Origin: Selaginella moellendorffii
Lineage: Eukaryota; Streptophyta; Lycopodiopsida; Selaginellales; Selaginellaceae
Direction of reading: 5' to 3'
NCBI RefSeq assembly: GCF_000143415.4
Contig: NW_003314354.1
Location: forward strand, 1 to 35,308
DNA length: 35,308 nucleotides
The translations under genes and the position numbers were made by a program. The notes beneath the pieces are model-generated. The model had not been told where the DNA came from, made no database searches, and saw only the letters and a program-made list of their open reading frames with translations. Of the stretch, positions 1 through 12,578 are shown piece after piece (position 1 is the stretch's first letter; every line of letters begins with the position of its first letter).

Positions 1-2200
<2,200 letters not shown>

Positions 2201-2219
2201 TGTCATGGAGAATTAGCTG

Positions 2220-2425
2220 CAGCTCAAGCGGCTGTACAAGGCTGTGACAATGCCCCTGCGCCCTCTCCACAGCGCCTTGGGCTTATCATACACGAGAAGA
2301 ACTGTAGAGCCAAGTGACCATACCTGTTATCGGTGTAGCCAATGATCATGGCAATCCATGAGACGCGTGATGTCCTGTGCGCATTCCACAACTTCCAGCA
2401 CTCTCGTTCATGTCCACAAGCGTGA
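2220..2425 (-). pseudogene. Decayed PPR-repeat fragment
   Basis: The minus strand encodes SWIAMIIGYTDNRYGHLALQ at about 2300-2362, which closely follows the plant PPR pattern (SWTAMILGYAQxGxxxLALELF) seen intact in the PPR gene at 17.1-19.0 kb. About 45 bases upstream on the same strand, in another frame, LVDM (2409-2420) matches the LVDMYAKCG block that normally precedes it. Frames shift between the blocks and there are stops nearby, so this is a remnant. PPR relics are expected in a genome with many PPR genes. How far the relic extends is unclear. Confidence 0.5.
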
Positions 2426-2429
2426 TGAA

Positions 2430-4770
2430 GTTTTTTAAGGAAGATAGATCCGACTTGTAAACTCCCATGCCTTTCTCCAACATTCTACATTACCAACTTG
2501 AGTCCAATCTTAGGCAGGTGCAAGACTTGAGAGTAGTAACAAAGTCTGCGACTTTGGAGCTGCTAGTTCTTTCAAGATTGGGGTTGTTAGACAAGGAACA
2601 ATAACATTTCAGTTATCATTATTGTAATTGATTGTCATATCAAATAACAAGATCAATGGCAGTATTGACATCATTATGAAGGCCAAAGTGGAAATATTTT
2701 AAGAGATGCATCATCCTATGAAATATCAATAGCAACCATTTATAACCTCAATGCATAAGTAAATACAAACTTAAAGACTTAATGCAATTGCTATAATTTA
2801 TTGATAATGGTACACTTTTGTTTAATATTGTTAAACATGTTAGTGAAAAAAGGGCAAAGAACTAGGATAGAGACATGTCAGTAAGAAAATATTTGAATAA
2901 GGCAATGCAAGAGGAATATTAGTCAAGTTGCATGGCAATTCAAAGTCTTACTTGGTTGAGAAAGTTATGAAACTTGAATTGCACACCATCAAATTTTATT
3001 GGTATAAAAATCTTTGATATTAAACTAAAAAATTATTATTGGTGTTGGAATAATTTATTAAAGTTGCATGTGAAGTGTCATATGGGATTGCTCTAATGTT
3101 TTATATGACTTTTGCAAAAGATTTGGATCTGACTAAAGCTAAAAAAAAAGGATGAGGAAGTCATTAATATCAAAGTGTTTAAATTATCAAAAGCTTGTTA
3201 TCCAAAGAAAGAGAGATGACAAAACTATTAAAATACTAAATAATGAAGAAGAAAGATGTTGAAACTTTAAGTACAAAGTCTTTAGAACTTTACTATATAT
3301 ATAAGGGCTCTAAAAACTAATATAATTCAAAAATCTAATCTAGGTGTGAATCCATACTAATCTCAAATGCCCATCTATTTGTATAACAGGTTTTGAGTTT
3401 AAATCCCAAGGGTTAAATTTTTGTTATATGAATATGCTCCTTAATAAATACATGACAATCACTTGGTGGATCACATTGTAAGCTTGCTCAAGGTTGCCAT
3501 CTTTATCGCGGCTTCCAACACATGCTTGGAGGTAAATGCTTCTCATGGTTAAGAAATCTTTCTTTTTTCATCACTTGATAAACAGGGGTTGTGAGAGGTT
3601 GAAGAAAAATATCCATAGGAGCTTTGGCAAATCTTCTTGCTTTCTATGTCATCATTGCCCATATCCATGATCCTGGCTTTTGTTTTTAAAGTTTATGGCC
3701 TGGTAAGCTCTACTTTAAGATTTATCATTTGTGATCATCCTTTCAAGTCAACCTTCCTCAGGGAGAAATGCAACTCAGACGATATCACTTCTTTTGATCA
3801 TATTCTTTATGACTGGGGCAAATAAGTAGTAAGATAAGCCTCCCATGGTATTTCTAAATTGACGATTATTGAGTGCTGGCAGACCATGCACACTCTATGA
3901 TTTCCCATTCTTTGCTGGAAAACAGCATGATTTTGAAGCAAATTTCATTCTGCCTCAAGTGATATAACTTAGGTCATGGCCATGTTACGTTGTCAGGCCA
4001 TGAGAAAGATGGGAACTAAAGAGGATCTCCAGATGGTGGCTCGTTTTCATCTCTTTCTCTAGAACCTGAGAAAGCTACTTCAATAATGACTAACTGAACT
4101 CAGCCTTTCTCTGTCTCGTGCTGCTCGTTGAGTTGGCAATGGCTACTCTTTAATACTTTCTGGGTCCCTCTAGTGTTCTGCTCGAACATCTCTATCCTCA
4201 CTTAAAAAATATATCAAGTAGAGTAGATTAGTGATAGGTTCTTAGCTTCTCATAGCCGTGGAAAACACGTATGAACATTGTAAACATTGGCAAAGTTCTA
4301 CCTTATTATTTAATCATTTGCTAGGCCAGAAAATGGACTTCAAAGTTCAGACAGTGTCATGCTTGGACTCGCCTGATAATAAATAATATTTAACTACGCG
4401 GAGTTCTAATTCGTGTTCCACTTGAGGAGATGCTAACAATCAGTGAATTGTCAACAAAAGCAAGCATATATTCGAATGTTCGATCTTAATAAACTTTGCC
4501 ATTGTTAGTAATAGTAGTATGTACCATACATTTCAAGCTTGAAAATTCTAAAGAATCTTATTCTTGCAGTGCATGCAGGTTTAAGTGTCACTAACATTTG
4601 TTAGTGGTTTTGTTTGGCCGCTTCTGTTCCAGTAATCTAGGAAGGTACATAAAGACAAGGATTCGCGTACCTCTTGCACTGCCCTAAAGGTCAACAGTAA
4701 ATTGACACACAAAAGGTCGAATAGTTTTTTAGCACTTTCCCAAATAAGTAAAGGCAGGGTCCATCTAGGG
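2430..4770. other. AT-rich intergenic region
   Basis: No gene is supported. Frames are short, lack family resemblance and are broken by stops. A 62-codon frame at 3637-3825 (+) is isolated. Composition is low-GC with A/T runs, unlike the gene block that begins near 4.77 kb. Confidence 0.6.
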
Positions 4771-4776
4771 TCTCTA

Positions 4777-4833
4777 TTAGGGTTTACTTGGTGGGCGCGC
4801 GGGGATCGAAATTTCGTAGAAATCTTTGGCGCG
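4777..4833 (+). promoter_or_regulatory. Telo-box and E2F-like element upstream of the PQ-loop gene
   Basis: TAGGGTTT at 4778-4785 is the plant telo-box (AAACCCTA on the other strand). TTTGGCGCG at 4825-4833 fits the E2F consensus TTTSGCGS. Both lie about 220-280 bp before the predicted start. The pairing recurs at ALG8. Functional use is inferred. Confidence 0.5.
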
Positions 4834-4871
4834 ATCGCCCCTTGTCCTTCCTCGCGATTCTAGTCTTGGAG

Positions 4872-4991
4872 ATGATCAGTAGCGGCGGCGGTAGTAGCAA
4901 GCAACAGTAGCAGCCTGCGAGTCTCTCCAGGACTTATTTCCTCTGTCGGTGGTCTTTATTAGCGGCAATGGAGACTGGCCTCCTCGCCTAG
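4872..4991 (+). promoter_or_regulatory. Two upstream ORFs in the PQ-loop gene leader
   Basis: If transcription begins before 4870, the leader holds two complete short ORFs: 4872-4910 (12 codons plus stop) and 4968-4991 (7 codons plus stop). Both end before the main ATG at 5056, so they could reduce translation and require reinitiation. The transcript start is not known. Confidence 0.45.
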
Positions 4992-5055
4992 GCTGTGCGT
5001 GCATTGGACGACCGGCGAGGAGCTGCCAAGGATCGAAGGATTCTCTACTGGAGGA

Positions 5056-6712
5056 ATGACCAAGGGAAGCCTGCGCCGCCTGGAATTGGATTGCCTATGC
5101 CAGCCCGGGGCAGTGAGATGGATCGAGGTCTGGTTTGGCGATTGCGTGTACAGCCCGTGGGAGATTTTGGGATTTTGCGTGGGGATGTCGTCGGTGTTCT
5201 TCTGGATGATCGCCCAGATGCCTCAGTTCGTCAGTAATTTTCTTCGGCAGAGCGCCGATGCTCTCTCGCCTTGGTTTCTCTTCCAATGGCTTGCGGTACG
5301 ATTCCTTTCTTTCATTTTGTTCTTTTCTTTGCCGGCTTTGTCCTGAAGATCTCCCATTTGCCAGGGCGATTCGTTGAATCTTTTGGGCTGTCTTCTTACT
5401 GGCGACCAGCTTGCGACTGAGACATTCACTGCGTATTACTTTATTTTTGCCGATGGTTTAATTATCTCACAGGTTAGTGTGTGAGAAAAGCGTTTTTTTC
5501 TTTGTCTCTGATCCATCTTTCTCAAATTTGTAGTACTTATACTACCGCGCTCGTAACAACAACTTCGATGAATCTGTACATAAGCCTACGAATGATTATC
5601 AAAGCGTGCTACAAATAAACTCAGAAGATGGAACTTCCAGACCGGGTATGGGAACGAGTTTTTGTTTTCAAGCAGAAAACTCCTTGCTAAGTTCAGGCAT
5701 TGTTGTTTCCAGCGGATCTTCCGACGCCTGGTCATGCAAGCAACAGCATAGGAAAGCAGAAGCAGGATTCTAAACGCCAGAATCAGCAAGTGCTCCAACA
5801 TTCCAACGGCAGTCAGCTTGGTATTTTAGCTAGAGGGGAACGGTTTCAGGATTTCGAGGAAGAAAAGCTGCAGCACCTTAAGTATCAAGTTGCCAAAGCT
5901 TCACAGCAGCATGCGTGTCCTTCTCGGCGCCAGTTACGAAGAGTTGTGATGGAATACGGGCTGGAGTACGGGCCTCCATCCATGTCCAAGTTCACCACAC
6001 AGCAGGCGTCGCGATTGCCAAAACTTAATCTAAAGCGCACAAGCGGGAATAACAAGAACTTAAACCCGGGCTTGAAGAAAGCGCTATGCTTGGCTGGTAC
6101 AGTAATGGCAGGAATCCCTGGAGGCGATGCTCTCCAGGCAAACCGGAAGCTTTTGAGGCATTGTAGTGAGAATCAAACCGAGAGCAGGCTCCAATGGGTA
6201 AAGCAAACTGGAACTTTCTTCGGGTAAGTCGTGGAGTTTTCATTTCCAGGTCTAACTTTTAGAGCTCTTCTCCAGGTGGATTTCTTCTGGACTTTACTTG
6301 GGCTCCCGGATTTCCCAGCTCGTCAAGAACAACCAGAGAAAATCAGCGGAAGGACTGTCGCTGGCGATGGTGTCGTGCGCGGTGCTCGCGAATCTCACGT
6401 ATGGAGCGGCCATTTTGATGAGAGCAAAGACAATGTAAGCACGGCTTTCCGGTTTTTGTTTGTTCCGGTTTTCAGACAAACTTACTGTTTGCTTGACAGG
6501 GACGATTTGATAGGAAAAGCTCCGTGGCTTTTGGGAAGTTTGGGAACGGTGTCTTTGGACATCACCATTTTCTTACAGGTGACAAAAAACGCCTCCAGAC
6601 TTGACCGCTTCTTAACGTGTTCTTTCTGATGAAACAGGCACAATACTTGAGCTCGAGGTGCTCGAAAAAAGACGAGGAGCCAAACGAGACAACTCCGTTG
6701 CTTCCAGCGTAA
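5056..6712 (+). CDS. PQ-loop repeat membrane transporter (vacuolar/lysosomal cationic amino acid exporter type)
   Basis: Seven exons: 5056-5295, 5365-5472, 5534-5645, 5713-6223, 6276-6434, 6500-6578 and 6638-6712. All borders are GT-AG and the sum is 1284 nt (427 aa). The N-terminal PQ-loop repeat carries the motif (FFWMIAQMPQFVSNF), followed by helices rich in GDSLNLLGCLL and FADGLIIS. A long hydrophilic middle comes next (about residues 125-315), then the second repeat (GLYLGSRISQLVKN) and two closing helices. This layout matches plant relatives of yeast YPQ and animal PQLC2, which export cationic amino acids across the vacuolar or lysosomal membrane. In the second repeat the PQ proline is replaced by serine (ISQ). 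The tail ends ETTPLLPA. The ATG at 5056 is the first in-frame one. The gene converges on the Tudor-like gene, with 198 bp between stops. The substrate is inferred. Confidence 0.88.
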
Positions 6713-6910
6713 CGTAAAAGGCAAGGTTTTGGACGAGGCCCCCGTTTTTTTCCCCATTTTTTACTTTTCTTTTGTGAATATTTTGTATGTATCGAACTCC
6801 ATTCTTTGCAGTTTACAGGCTTGTGCACAAAAATTACAAGAAAAAAGAGAGAGAAAAAAAAAAAAGAACATCAAGAAATATTCTCATAGATGGATTGAAA
6901 ATTTCGGCTC

Positions 6911-7201
6911 TCACTCGTCTTCGTGCTTCTTGCCATCGCCCTCTTGCGATTGCTTGCTACCATCGTCCTCCTCGATCTTCTCCAGCGTCTCACCTTTCCT
7001 GATCGCCTCCTTGCCCGTCTTGTCGATCTTGAGAAGATACTTGGGCTCCTCCGGGCTGGCCTTGAAAGTTCTAGCCCCCAATTTCCTGTCCTGGATCAGC
7101 TTCTCCACTATGTGCCCGCGCGCTTTCCCTGCGCCATAGCTCCACGCCACGCGATCGCCCACCTCAAACTCCACCTCCTTGTGCTCTTGTTGCTCGCCCA
7201 T
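6911..7201 (-). CDS. Small hypervirulence-associated-type Tudor (DUF2945) domain protein
   Basis: Single exon, 96 aa, starting at the ATG at 7201. The core reads FEVGDRVAWSYGAGKARGHI, then a basic strand, then EPKYLLKIDKTGKEAIRKGE. This is the pattern of the Hva1/DUF2945 Tudor-like fold, a small SH3-like barrel found in fungi, bacteria and plants; its molecular role in plants is not established. The tail after residue 75 is acidic and charged (EEDDGSKQSQEGDGKKHEDE) and probably disordered. There is no signal peptide or membrane segment. It is divergent from the C2-GRAM gene across a 409-bp shared upstream region with several ACGT-core sites, so abscisic-acid or stress control through bZIP factors is possible but unproven. 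Confidence 0.8.
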   Translation of the reverse strand: MGEQQEHKEVEFEVGDRVAWSYGAGKARGHIVEKLIQDRKLGARTFKASPEEPKYLLKIDKTGKEAIRKGETLEKIEEDDGSKQSQEGDGKKHEDE

Positions 7202-7575
7202 TGTGATCAAGCACGAAGAAGGAAGAGGGGCCCTAATTGACAAGTGTCAGTTTGTCAGTGACGCCGCGTGCCAAGTGTCGTAAACCGACACGTGCTCGCA
7301 CCGGAGATTTCCACGTCATCGACGTCATTTAGCTGGAAAAATAAGAGTGACACGTCAGCATTTCTTTCTAGTATGGCGTCTCACGCTGCATCGCTCGCCA
7401 TTGACTCTTGGCCGCGGAAGGGACGACCTAGGGTTTTGCTATGGCGGTGTAGCATAGGATTTCCACGCCATTTGTCATATTTTGCGTTCTTGGACAGATC
7501 CTTGCGCCGCAAGATATTGCGCTCGTCATCGCGACGCAAGCTATCGGGGATTCCAGCTCCAATCGAGGCGCCGCC
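7202..7575. promoter_or_regulatory. Shared divergent promoter with ACGT-core (ABRE/G-box-like) cluster
   Basis: This region separates the Tudor-like gene (-) from the C2-GRAM gene (+). It contains a G-box CACGTG at 7289-7294, CCACGTCATC at 7311-7320, the palindrome GACGTC at 7321-7326, and ACACGTCAG around 7350-7358. These are four ACGT cores in about 70 bp, the spacing typical of abscisic-acid response or bZIP-bound promoters. TAGGGTTT at 7429-7436 is a telo-box on the C2-GRAM side. Motifs are seen directly; function is inferred. Confidence 0.55.
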
Positions 7576-7614
7576 ATGGCATTGGCTAGAATCAGTCGAT
7601 TCCAGGTAGAATGA
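7576..7614 (+). promoter_or_regulatory. 12-codon uORF whose stop overlaps the main start (ATGA)
   Basis: ATG at 7576 sits in an excellent initiation context (GCCGCCATGG). It opens a 12-codon frame that ends at TGA 7612-7614. That stop overlaps the ATG of the C2-GRAM protein (7611-7613) in an ATGA arrangement, whereas the main ATG has a weaker context. If the transcript includes 7576, main translation would depend on leaky scanning or termination-reinitiation. Confidence 0.5.
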
Positions 7615-10600
7615 AGCTCCAGGTCAATGTGTTCGAGGCGAGGGGTTTGGCCGCCAAAGATCCGAATGGCTCCAGCGATCCCTATGTGAGGTTGCAGCTC
7701 GGCCGCACGAAATCCAGCACCAGCGTCATCCATGCGTGCCTGAATCCGGTGTGGAACGAGGAGTTTGATTTCCGGGTCGATGATTCCGGGGCCGAGATTT
7801 TGATATCGGTGTGGGACGAGGATTGCTTCGCGGATGATTTCCTGGGCCAGGTCAAGCTTCCAGTGTCGAAGATTCTCGATGCGGACAAGCTAACGCTGGT
7901 ACCGGCGTGGTATAAGCTTCAACCACGCGGCGGCAAATCAAAGTCGGTTGTCACAGGTATGAAGATTTTTGCTTTTCACCACTGCTTTATAAACATTCGC
8001 TTCCAGGTGAGATTCTTTTGGGCTTTTCTCTATATGGAAGGATCAGCAATGCGGCCGAGGCCGATGTAGAGCCTGGCCTAAGGGATGGATTGCTGCATAC
8101 TCCAAGTAGCTCCGCTCCAAGTTCTCCACGCACAAAGTCTTCTCCCGATACAGAGAGGCTGAAGGTTCGTTCTCGACTTGGTCAAAAGGTGACATCTCTC
8201 TTCAAGAAAAGTGCTCGGATCCATCCCAATTCGAATTCGTCACCCAGTGTTTTGTCGGATCAATCGACGGAAGAATGTGAAAGCGAAGAGGAGGAAGGCC
8301 AAGTCCCTCTATCCTTCTTTGAGGAAGGTGGTATACAGCTCTCGACACCTGGCGACAGCGTGCCACCTCCATTATCGGGAGGTTTTCTAGCGAACCAGAC
8401 GTATGCGACGAAGCTCCAGACTCTCAACTCGGTGCTGTTCAAGCCCCACTCTCCGTTCTTTGAGGAGCTGATTGCAGTGCAAAAGACAACCGATCTGGTG
8501 GAGGGGATGTGGAAGAAAGTTGGCAACGAAAACCCGAAACGAGTTCTTACGTACACGAAAGCTGCTACCGCAGTGGTAAAGTCGGTCAAGGCAACAGAAG
8601 AGCAGACTTATCTACGAGCAGATGATCGCGCCTACGTTGTTTTAGCGGTAGTCAGTACGCCTGATGTGCTCTACGGCAACACTTTTAGAACTGAGGTGCA
8701 GTACTGCCTGACGCCGGTCTCCGAAGAGCGCTGCAACCTTTCCATATCATGGAGGATCAACTTTATTCAGAGCACCATGGCGAAAAGGCTGATCGAAAGA
8801 GGTGCGAAACAGGGACTCACGGACAATTTCCGGCAGTATGTGGAGGTTCTTTCAAAGTATGTCGAGGAGGCTGGGGAGGACGCCGACCCCGCACCAGCAG
8901 AAGAGCAGGATGAACCCGAGAATGACATTAGCCTCACACAGGAGTACTTTTCCAGCTCGATGTTCATCGTGGTGTCCTTGCTGTTCTTTCTGGTGGTACT
9001 ACTCCACATTCAGCTTGCACAGCCAACTCCGACAGTCGGGTTGGAGTTTTGGCAACTCGACTTACCGGATACTTTTGGCGAGCTATTGACATCTGCCGTG
9101 ATCACCGTCCACTTCGTTCAGCTTGGAAAAATGGCGCTGAAAAAGCTACGAGCCGCATCTTTAACAGCCGGCGACCATGGAAAGAAAGCAAAAGGTGAGG
9201 GCTGGCTCTTGACAGTGACTCTTGTGGAAGGAGAGAACCTACCTATCCGGCCAAACACAAACTGCTTGGATCCATACGTGGTATTTACATGCAGTGGGAG
9301 AACTCGAACAAGTTCTGTGAAACTGCAGACAACTAATCCAAAGTGGGGAGGTAAGTCACTTACAACTTTTTCTTCTGCATGTTTCTCATGGGTTTTCTGA
9401 ACAGAAATCTTCGAGTTTGATGCCACGGAAGATCCTCCATCAACTCTGGACGTAGAAGTTTTTAACTATGACGGGCCTTTTCCTGAAGCGGTGTCTCTCG
9501 GTTACGCGGAAATCAATTTTCTCAAACTCAGCCCGGATAATCTGGCCGACTTATGGATTCGTTTGGAAGGGCCGCATGCACAGACCTCTTACTCCCGTTT
9601 ACACCTTCGGATCTTTTTGACTAACACGAAGGAGGCTGATACGTTTGTTGAGTATGTGAAGAAAGTTGAGAAAGAGGCAGGAGCGAAGGTACATGATTTG
9701 TCTTATGAAGCGAAGCTAAGACCAAACCCCTGTGCAGGTCATCAAGAGCTCGAGAAAGAACGCTTCATTTCAAAAGCTCTTCTCACTTCCGGCAGAGGAA
9801 TTTCTCATTAACGACTTCGCTTGTGCTGTCAAGCGAAAGATACCTTTGCAGGCCCGTCCTTTTTTTTTTTCCAGTTGTATTGTTTACGTACTTACGACAT
9901 TCTCGAATTACAGGGCCGCTTATTCCTCTCGCCCCGGATGCTGGGATTCTACTCAAACATTTTTGGACATAAAACCAAGTTTTCTCTTTTATGGGAAGAC
10001 ATAGACGAAGTCCAGGAGTTACCTCCATCGATAGCCAATGTTGGTCCCTCGATTGTGCTTTTTTCCCGGAAAGGAAGAGCTCACGACGCAAATCAAGGCT
10101 CCAAGGGCATGGACGGGAAAGGTCGGCTTAAATTCCAGTTCCAATCCTTTGTCCGCGCTGGCCCAGCGTTTAGGTACATTTCCTTTGTTTTCATTGACGA
10201 TGTAAATCACTCTATTTTTTTTTCTCGCAGGACATTGATGGTACTCTGGAAAAATAGAGCGCTGACCCCGGAGCAGCAACTGGAAATGGTCGAAAATGTA
10301 GATACCGAAAGCAAGCTTTATGAAGATGGCGAGTTTATAGGCGTTGAGGACGTAACGCTGTCGGAGGTCTACTCCACTGTCTTGCCTTTGACGGTATGCT
10401 GGTTGGATCCTGATATCTGGATGCTTATTTCCGTTGTTCGATGGCAGGCTGCTTCCATGGTGCTGTTGTACGAGAAAGAAAATCTGGAAGAGAAAGTCAT
10501 GGAAAAGCTGGGATGCATGAACTACACCGTGTCTCCCTGGGAAAACGAAGGTCCCGGCCAAAGGCGGCAAGTGAACTACAGGCTGAACCGACAGATGTGC

Positions 10601-10994
10601 CAATTCGGGAGCATTGTGAGTGGCGTTCAGCAGAAGGTGGTGTCGAGCAATCACTTAACTGCATCTGTGGACGAGATACTGACACTGCACGACGTCCCGT
10701 TTGGAGACAACTTCCAGGTTTTGTTCTTGGCTTTCGGAGATGGTTTCTGGTTTTAAATGTGGTGTTTCTACACAGATTCACGTGAGGAACGAAGTACGAA
10801 CTCTATCGTCCAAGCCAGCGATGAGCGAGTGCCGCGTGCTTCTGGGAACCTCGTGGCAAAAAGGCACTGCGATGCAAGCACGGATTACTTCCAACGTCCA
10901 AGAGCACTTCACCAAGCATCTAATTGAGAAAGTCAAGATAGCTGCCAAGGAGATATCGTCCTACAAAGATCACCACTCTTATATCCTCGTCTGA
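7611..10994 (+). CDS. C2 and GRAM domain-containing protein with two VASt domains
   Basis: Eight exons: 7611-7956, 8007-9350, 9405-9688, 9738-9851, 9914-10173, 10231-10393, 10448-10717 and 10776-10994. The sum is 3000 nt (999 aa), close to the roughly 1000-residue Arabidopsis At1g03370 type. Order: C2A (residues 1-105, Asp-rich Ca2+ loops KDPNGSSDPY and WDEDCFADD), Ser-rich linker, VASt-like domain (about 250-415), hydrophobic segment (about 430-455), second C2 (about 520-645), GRAM domain (GRLFLSPRMLGFYSNIFGHK) and a second VASt domain to the end. VASt/GRAM proteins bind lipids at membrane contact sites. The second C2 lacks most Ca2+-binding Asp residues. Intron 4 (9852-9913) uses a GC donor, chosen because it alone restores the conserved PLQ|GRLFL junction. 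A possible 3'UTR intron follows the stop, about 11007-11060. Confidence 0.92.
9852..9913 (+). other. Non-canonical GC-AG intron in the C2-GRAM gene
   Basis: The exon ends TTGCAG and the intron begins GCCCGT; it ends TTACAG before GGCCGC. No GT donor nearby keeps the reading frame into the GRAM strand GRLFLSPRM. The donor is weak beyond AG|GC, so splicing may be inefficient. Confidence 0.7.
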
Positions 10995-11271
10995 TGTATA
11001 GCTCAAGGTATGGTTAGAACACTTCATCCATTGCATTGGTAACGTATTTTACTTGCGCAGGAACTCTTGGAGAAAAGCATCCCTCGCTAAGCTAAGAATG
11101 TAAGCATCGCGTTTTGGATGCTAAAATTGGTTCAATTGCTTTGTAGATGAAGTCGAGAAAACTGCGAGCGTTAATATCCTGTAAAGCTTTTTTTGTCCCG
11201 AAGGTCAGCCAGAGGAACATTCATGCTCTTTGGTAGATCTTCGTTTGATTTTTGGGAAGAACTAACCATTT

Positions 11272-12386
11272 TTATACAGTGTTGTCTGATCGCTCGCTAC
11301 TAAATAGCTCCTGCTGCTTCTCTTCCTGGCTCACCTCTTCGTTGAGACTCTTCCAAAACCATCTCGAGAGCTGGGGATGGCTGGCGAGAGTGAGGACTGC
11401 CCTTTGAGCTTGGAGCACAGCCTGCCGTGTTGTCTCTGCCGCATTCGCCACCACTGGCTTGACTGCTTGCACTGGAACGGTCGCTCGCTCTTGTAGCATC
11501 GCTGGGAAGAGAAACCAAAGAGTTACAATCGAGCTTCGAGAGAGGATTTTCGTACCAAAGACTTGAGACGCTGCGACAGCTCCCATTCGACGAATTCCCA
11601 CCTCCGCAGCCTGGACTGCTCGAGCGGAGGTTCTAACACCATCGGATATCTCTTGACTGGGAGAGGTGAAAGAAAAAGAGCTGTAGTGAGTGAGTGAATG
11701 GAGAGTTTAGAGAGAGCTTGCCTCAGATCGTTAAGTTCTAGTGTGAGATCACTGATTTCCATGCTCGAGAGTCGGATTGCCGCCATCGTCCCGGGTAATT
11801 CTTCCCGTGCCATGTCCGAGAGCTTCTCCAGTGATACCGATGCTCGGTGAATTGCCTGAAAGGGCTATAGATCTTAGTACGAAGAAAAAAGAATCGTACT
11901 GGTACTACTGTAATTAGAGAATTTTTTTTAGTTTGCTTGCCTTCAAGGTTGGAATCGCTGCCACTAGCGCCGTAAGCAACGCTCCAACAGTCTAGAAATT
12001 TGGCTGCGATATTAGATAGATCGATCTCTGCGAATGGAACGAGAGATTCTCACCAGGCATGATAGGACGCCCAGCACCACGAAGAGCTGATCGGCAATCG
12101 AGAGCCTGTTGAATTGTCCCAGAAAATTCGAAGGCGCCAGCATCAAGGACGAAGACGACGACGCTAGGGAGGGCCTGGACAGAAGTGTGGTGGATTCGGG
12201 AAGAGAGGAGGATGAAATCCCGTCTAACGATGGAGAGGAGGCCCGCGACTTGAGAAATCTGATCGATACTCCCCCGGAATTGCTACTGGCAACGAGAAGG
12301 CTCACCCGGCTGCCGGGATTTCGGAGCTGGATCGAAAATGCAGGGAATGCCGGCGCCGCTGGAGGCCTGTGGAGGAGAGGCGCCAT
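11272..12386 (-). CDS. DUF948-like plastid-targeted membrane protein
   Basis: Five exons on the minus strand: 12386-12054, 11991-11941, 11855-11722, 11656-11556 and 11501-11272. The sum is 849 nt (282 aa). Residues 1-90 are rich in Ser, Ala and Arg with few acidic residues until late, as in a chloroplast transit peptide. A hydrophobic helix follows (about 90-127, LFVVLGVLSC...LLTALVAAIPTL). Then comes an amphipathic helical stretch (ASVSLEKLSDMAREELPGTM, RLSSMEISDLTLELNDLSQE) typical of DUF948-like plant proteins. The acidic tail ends FSSERSDNTV. Function is unknown; localisation is inferred. Introns 2 and 3 both have GC donors (AAG|GCAAGC and GAG|GCAAGC). Intron 4 is 54 nt with no in-frame stop. 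It diverges from redoxin A with 192 bp between starts and converges on the C2-GRAM gene. Confidence 0.8.
11657..11721 (-). other. GC-AG intron in the DUF948-like gene (intron 3)
   Basis: 65-nt intron with border GAG|GCAAGC and acceptor CTCCCAG. It completes the Ser codon in ELNDLSQEISDG. It is the second GC donor in the same gene and has the same six-base donor as intron 2. Confidence 0.8.
11856..11940 (-). other. GC-AG intron in the DUF948-like gene (intron 2)
   Basis: 85-nt intron whose 5' border is AAG|GCAAGC, a strong match to the plant GC-donor consensus AG|GCAAGT, with acceptor TTTCAG. It joins TLK to AIH in phase 0. Confidence 0.8.
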
Positions 12387-12565
12387 GATCTCAAGCTCAC
12401 GGAAGAGAGAAAGAGAGAGAGCGCGAGCGCTATTGGCTCATGGAATGGATCGATCCTTCGTGCGTGTTCCAAAGCCCTGACCTAAAGAAAGAAAGAGACT
12501 TGTGCTTAGCGCGTACTTCCATTCTCATGGCTCCAAATAAGCCACGCTCACTACCAGGGCTTAGC

Positions 12566-12573
12566 TAGGGTTT
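12566..12573 (+). promoter_or_regulatory. Telo-box just before redoxin A start
   Basis: TAGGGTTT lies 5 bases before the ATG at 12579, within the 192-bp divergent region shared with the DUF948-like gene. Same element as at 4778, 7429 and 20997. Confidence 0.5.
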
Positions 12574-12578
12574 TACAA

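Noticed and set aside
5700-6227. A separate 175-residue protein
   Set aside because: It is exon 4 of the PQ-loop gene plus part of intron 3; there is no ATG at its start.
10019-10654. 211-codon minus-strand frame within the C2-GRAM gene
   Set aside because: Antisense to well-conserved GRAM/VASt exons and crosses their introns without splice logic.
12012-12480. Plus-strand frame 12109-12480 as a gene
   Set aside because: Lies opposite exon 1 of the DUF948-like gene; acidic, Arg-rich composition is the complement of a Ser-rich transit peptide.
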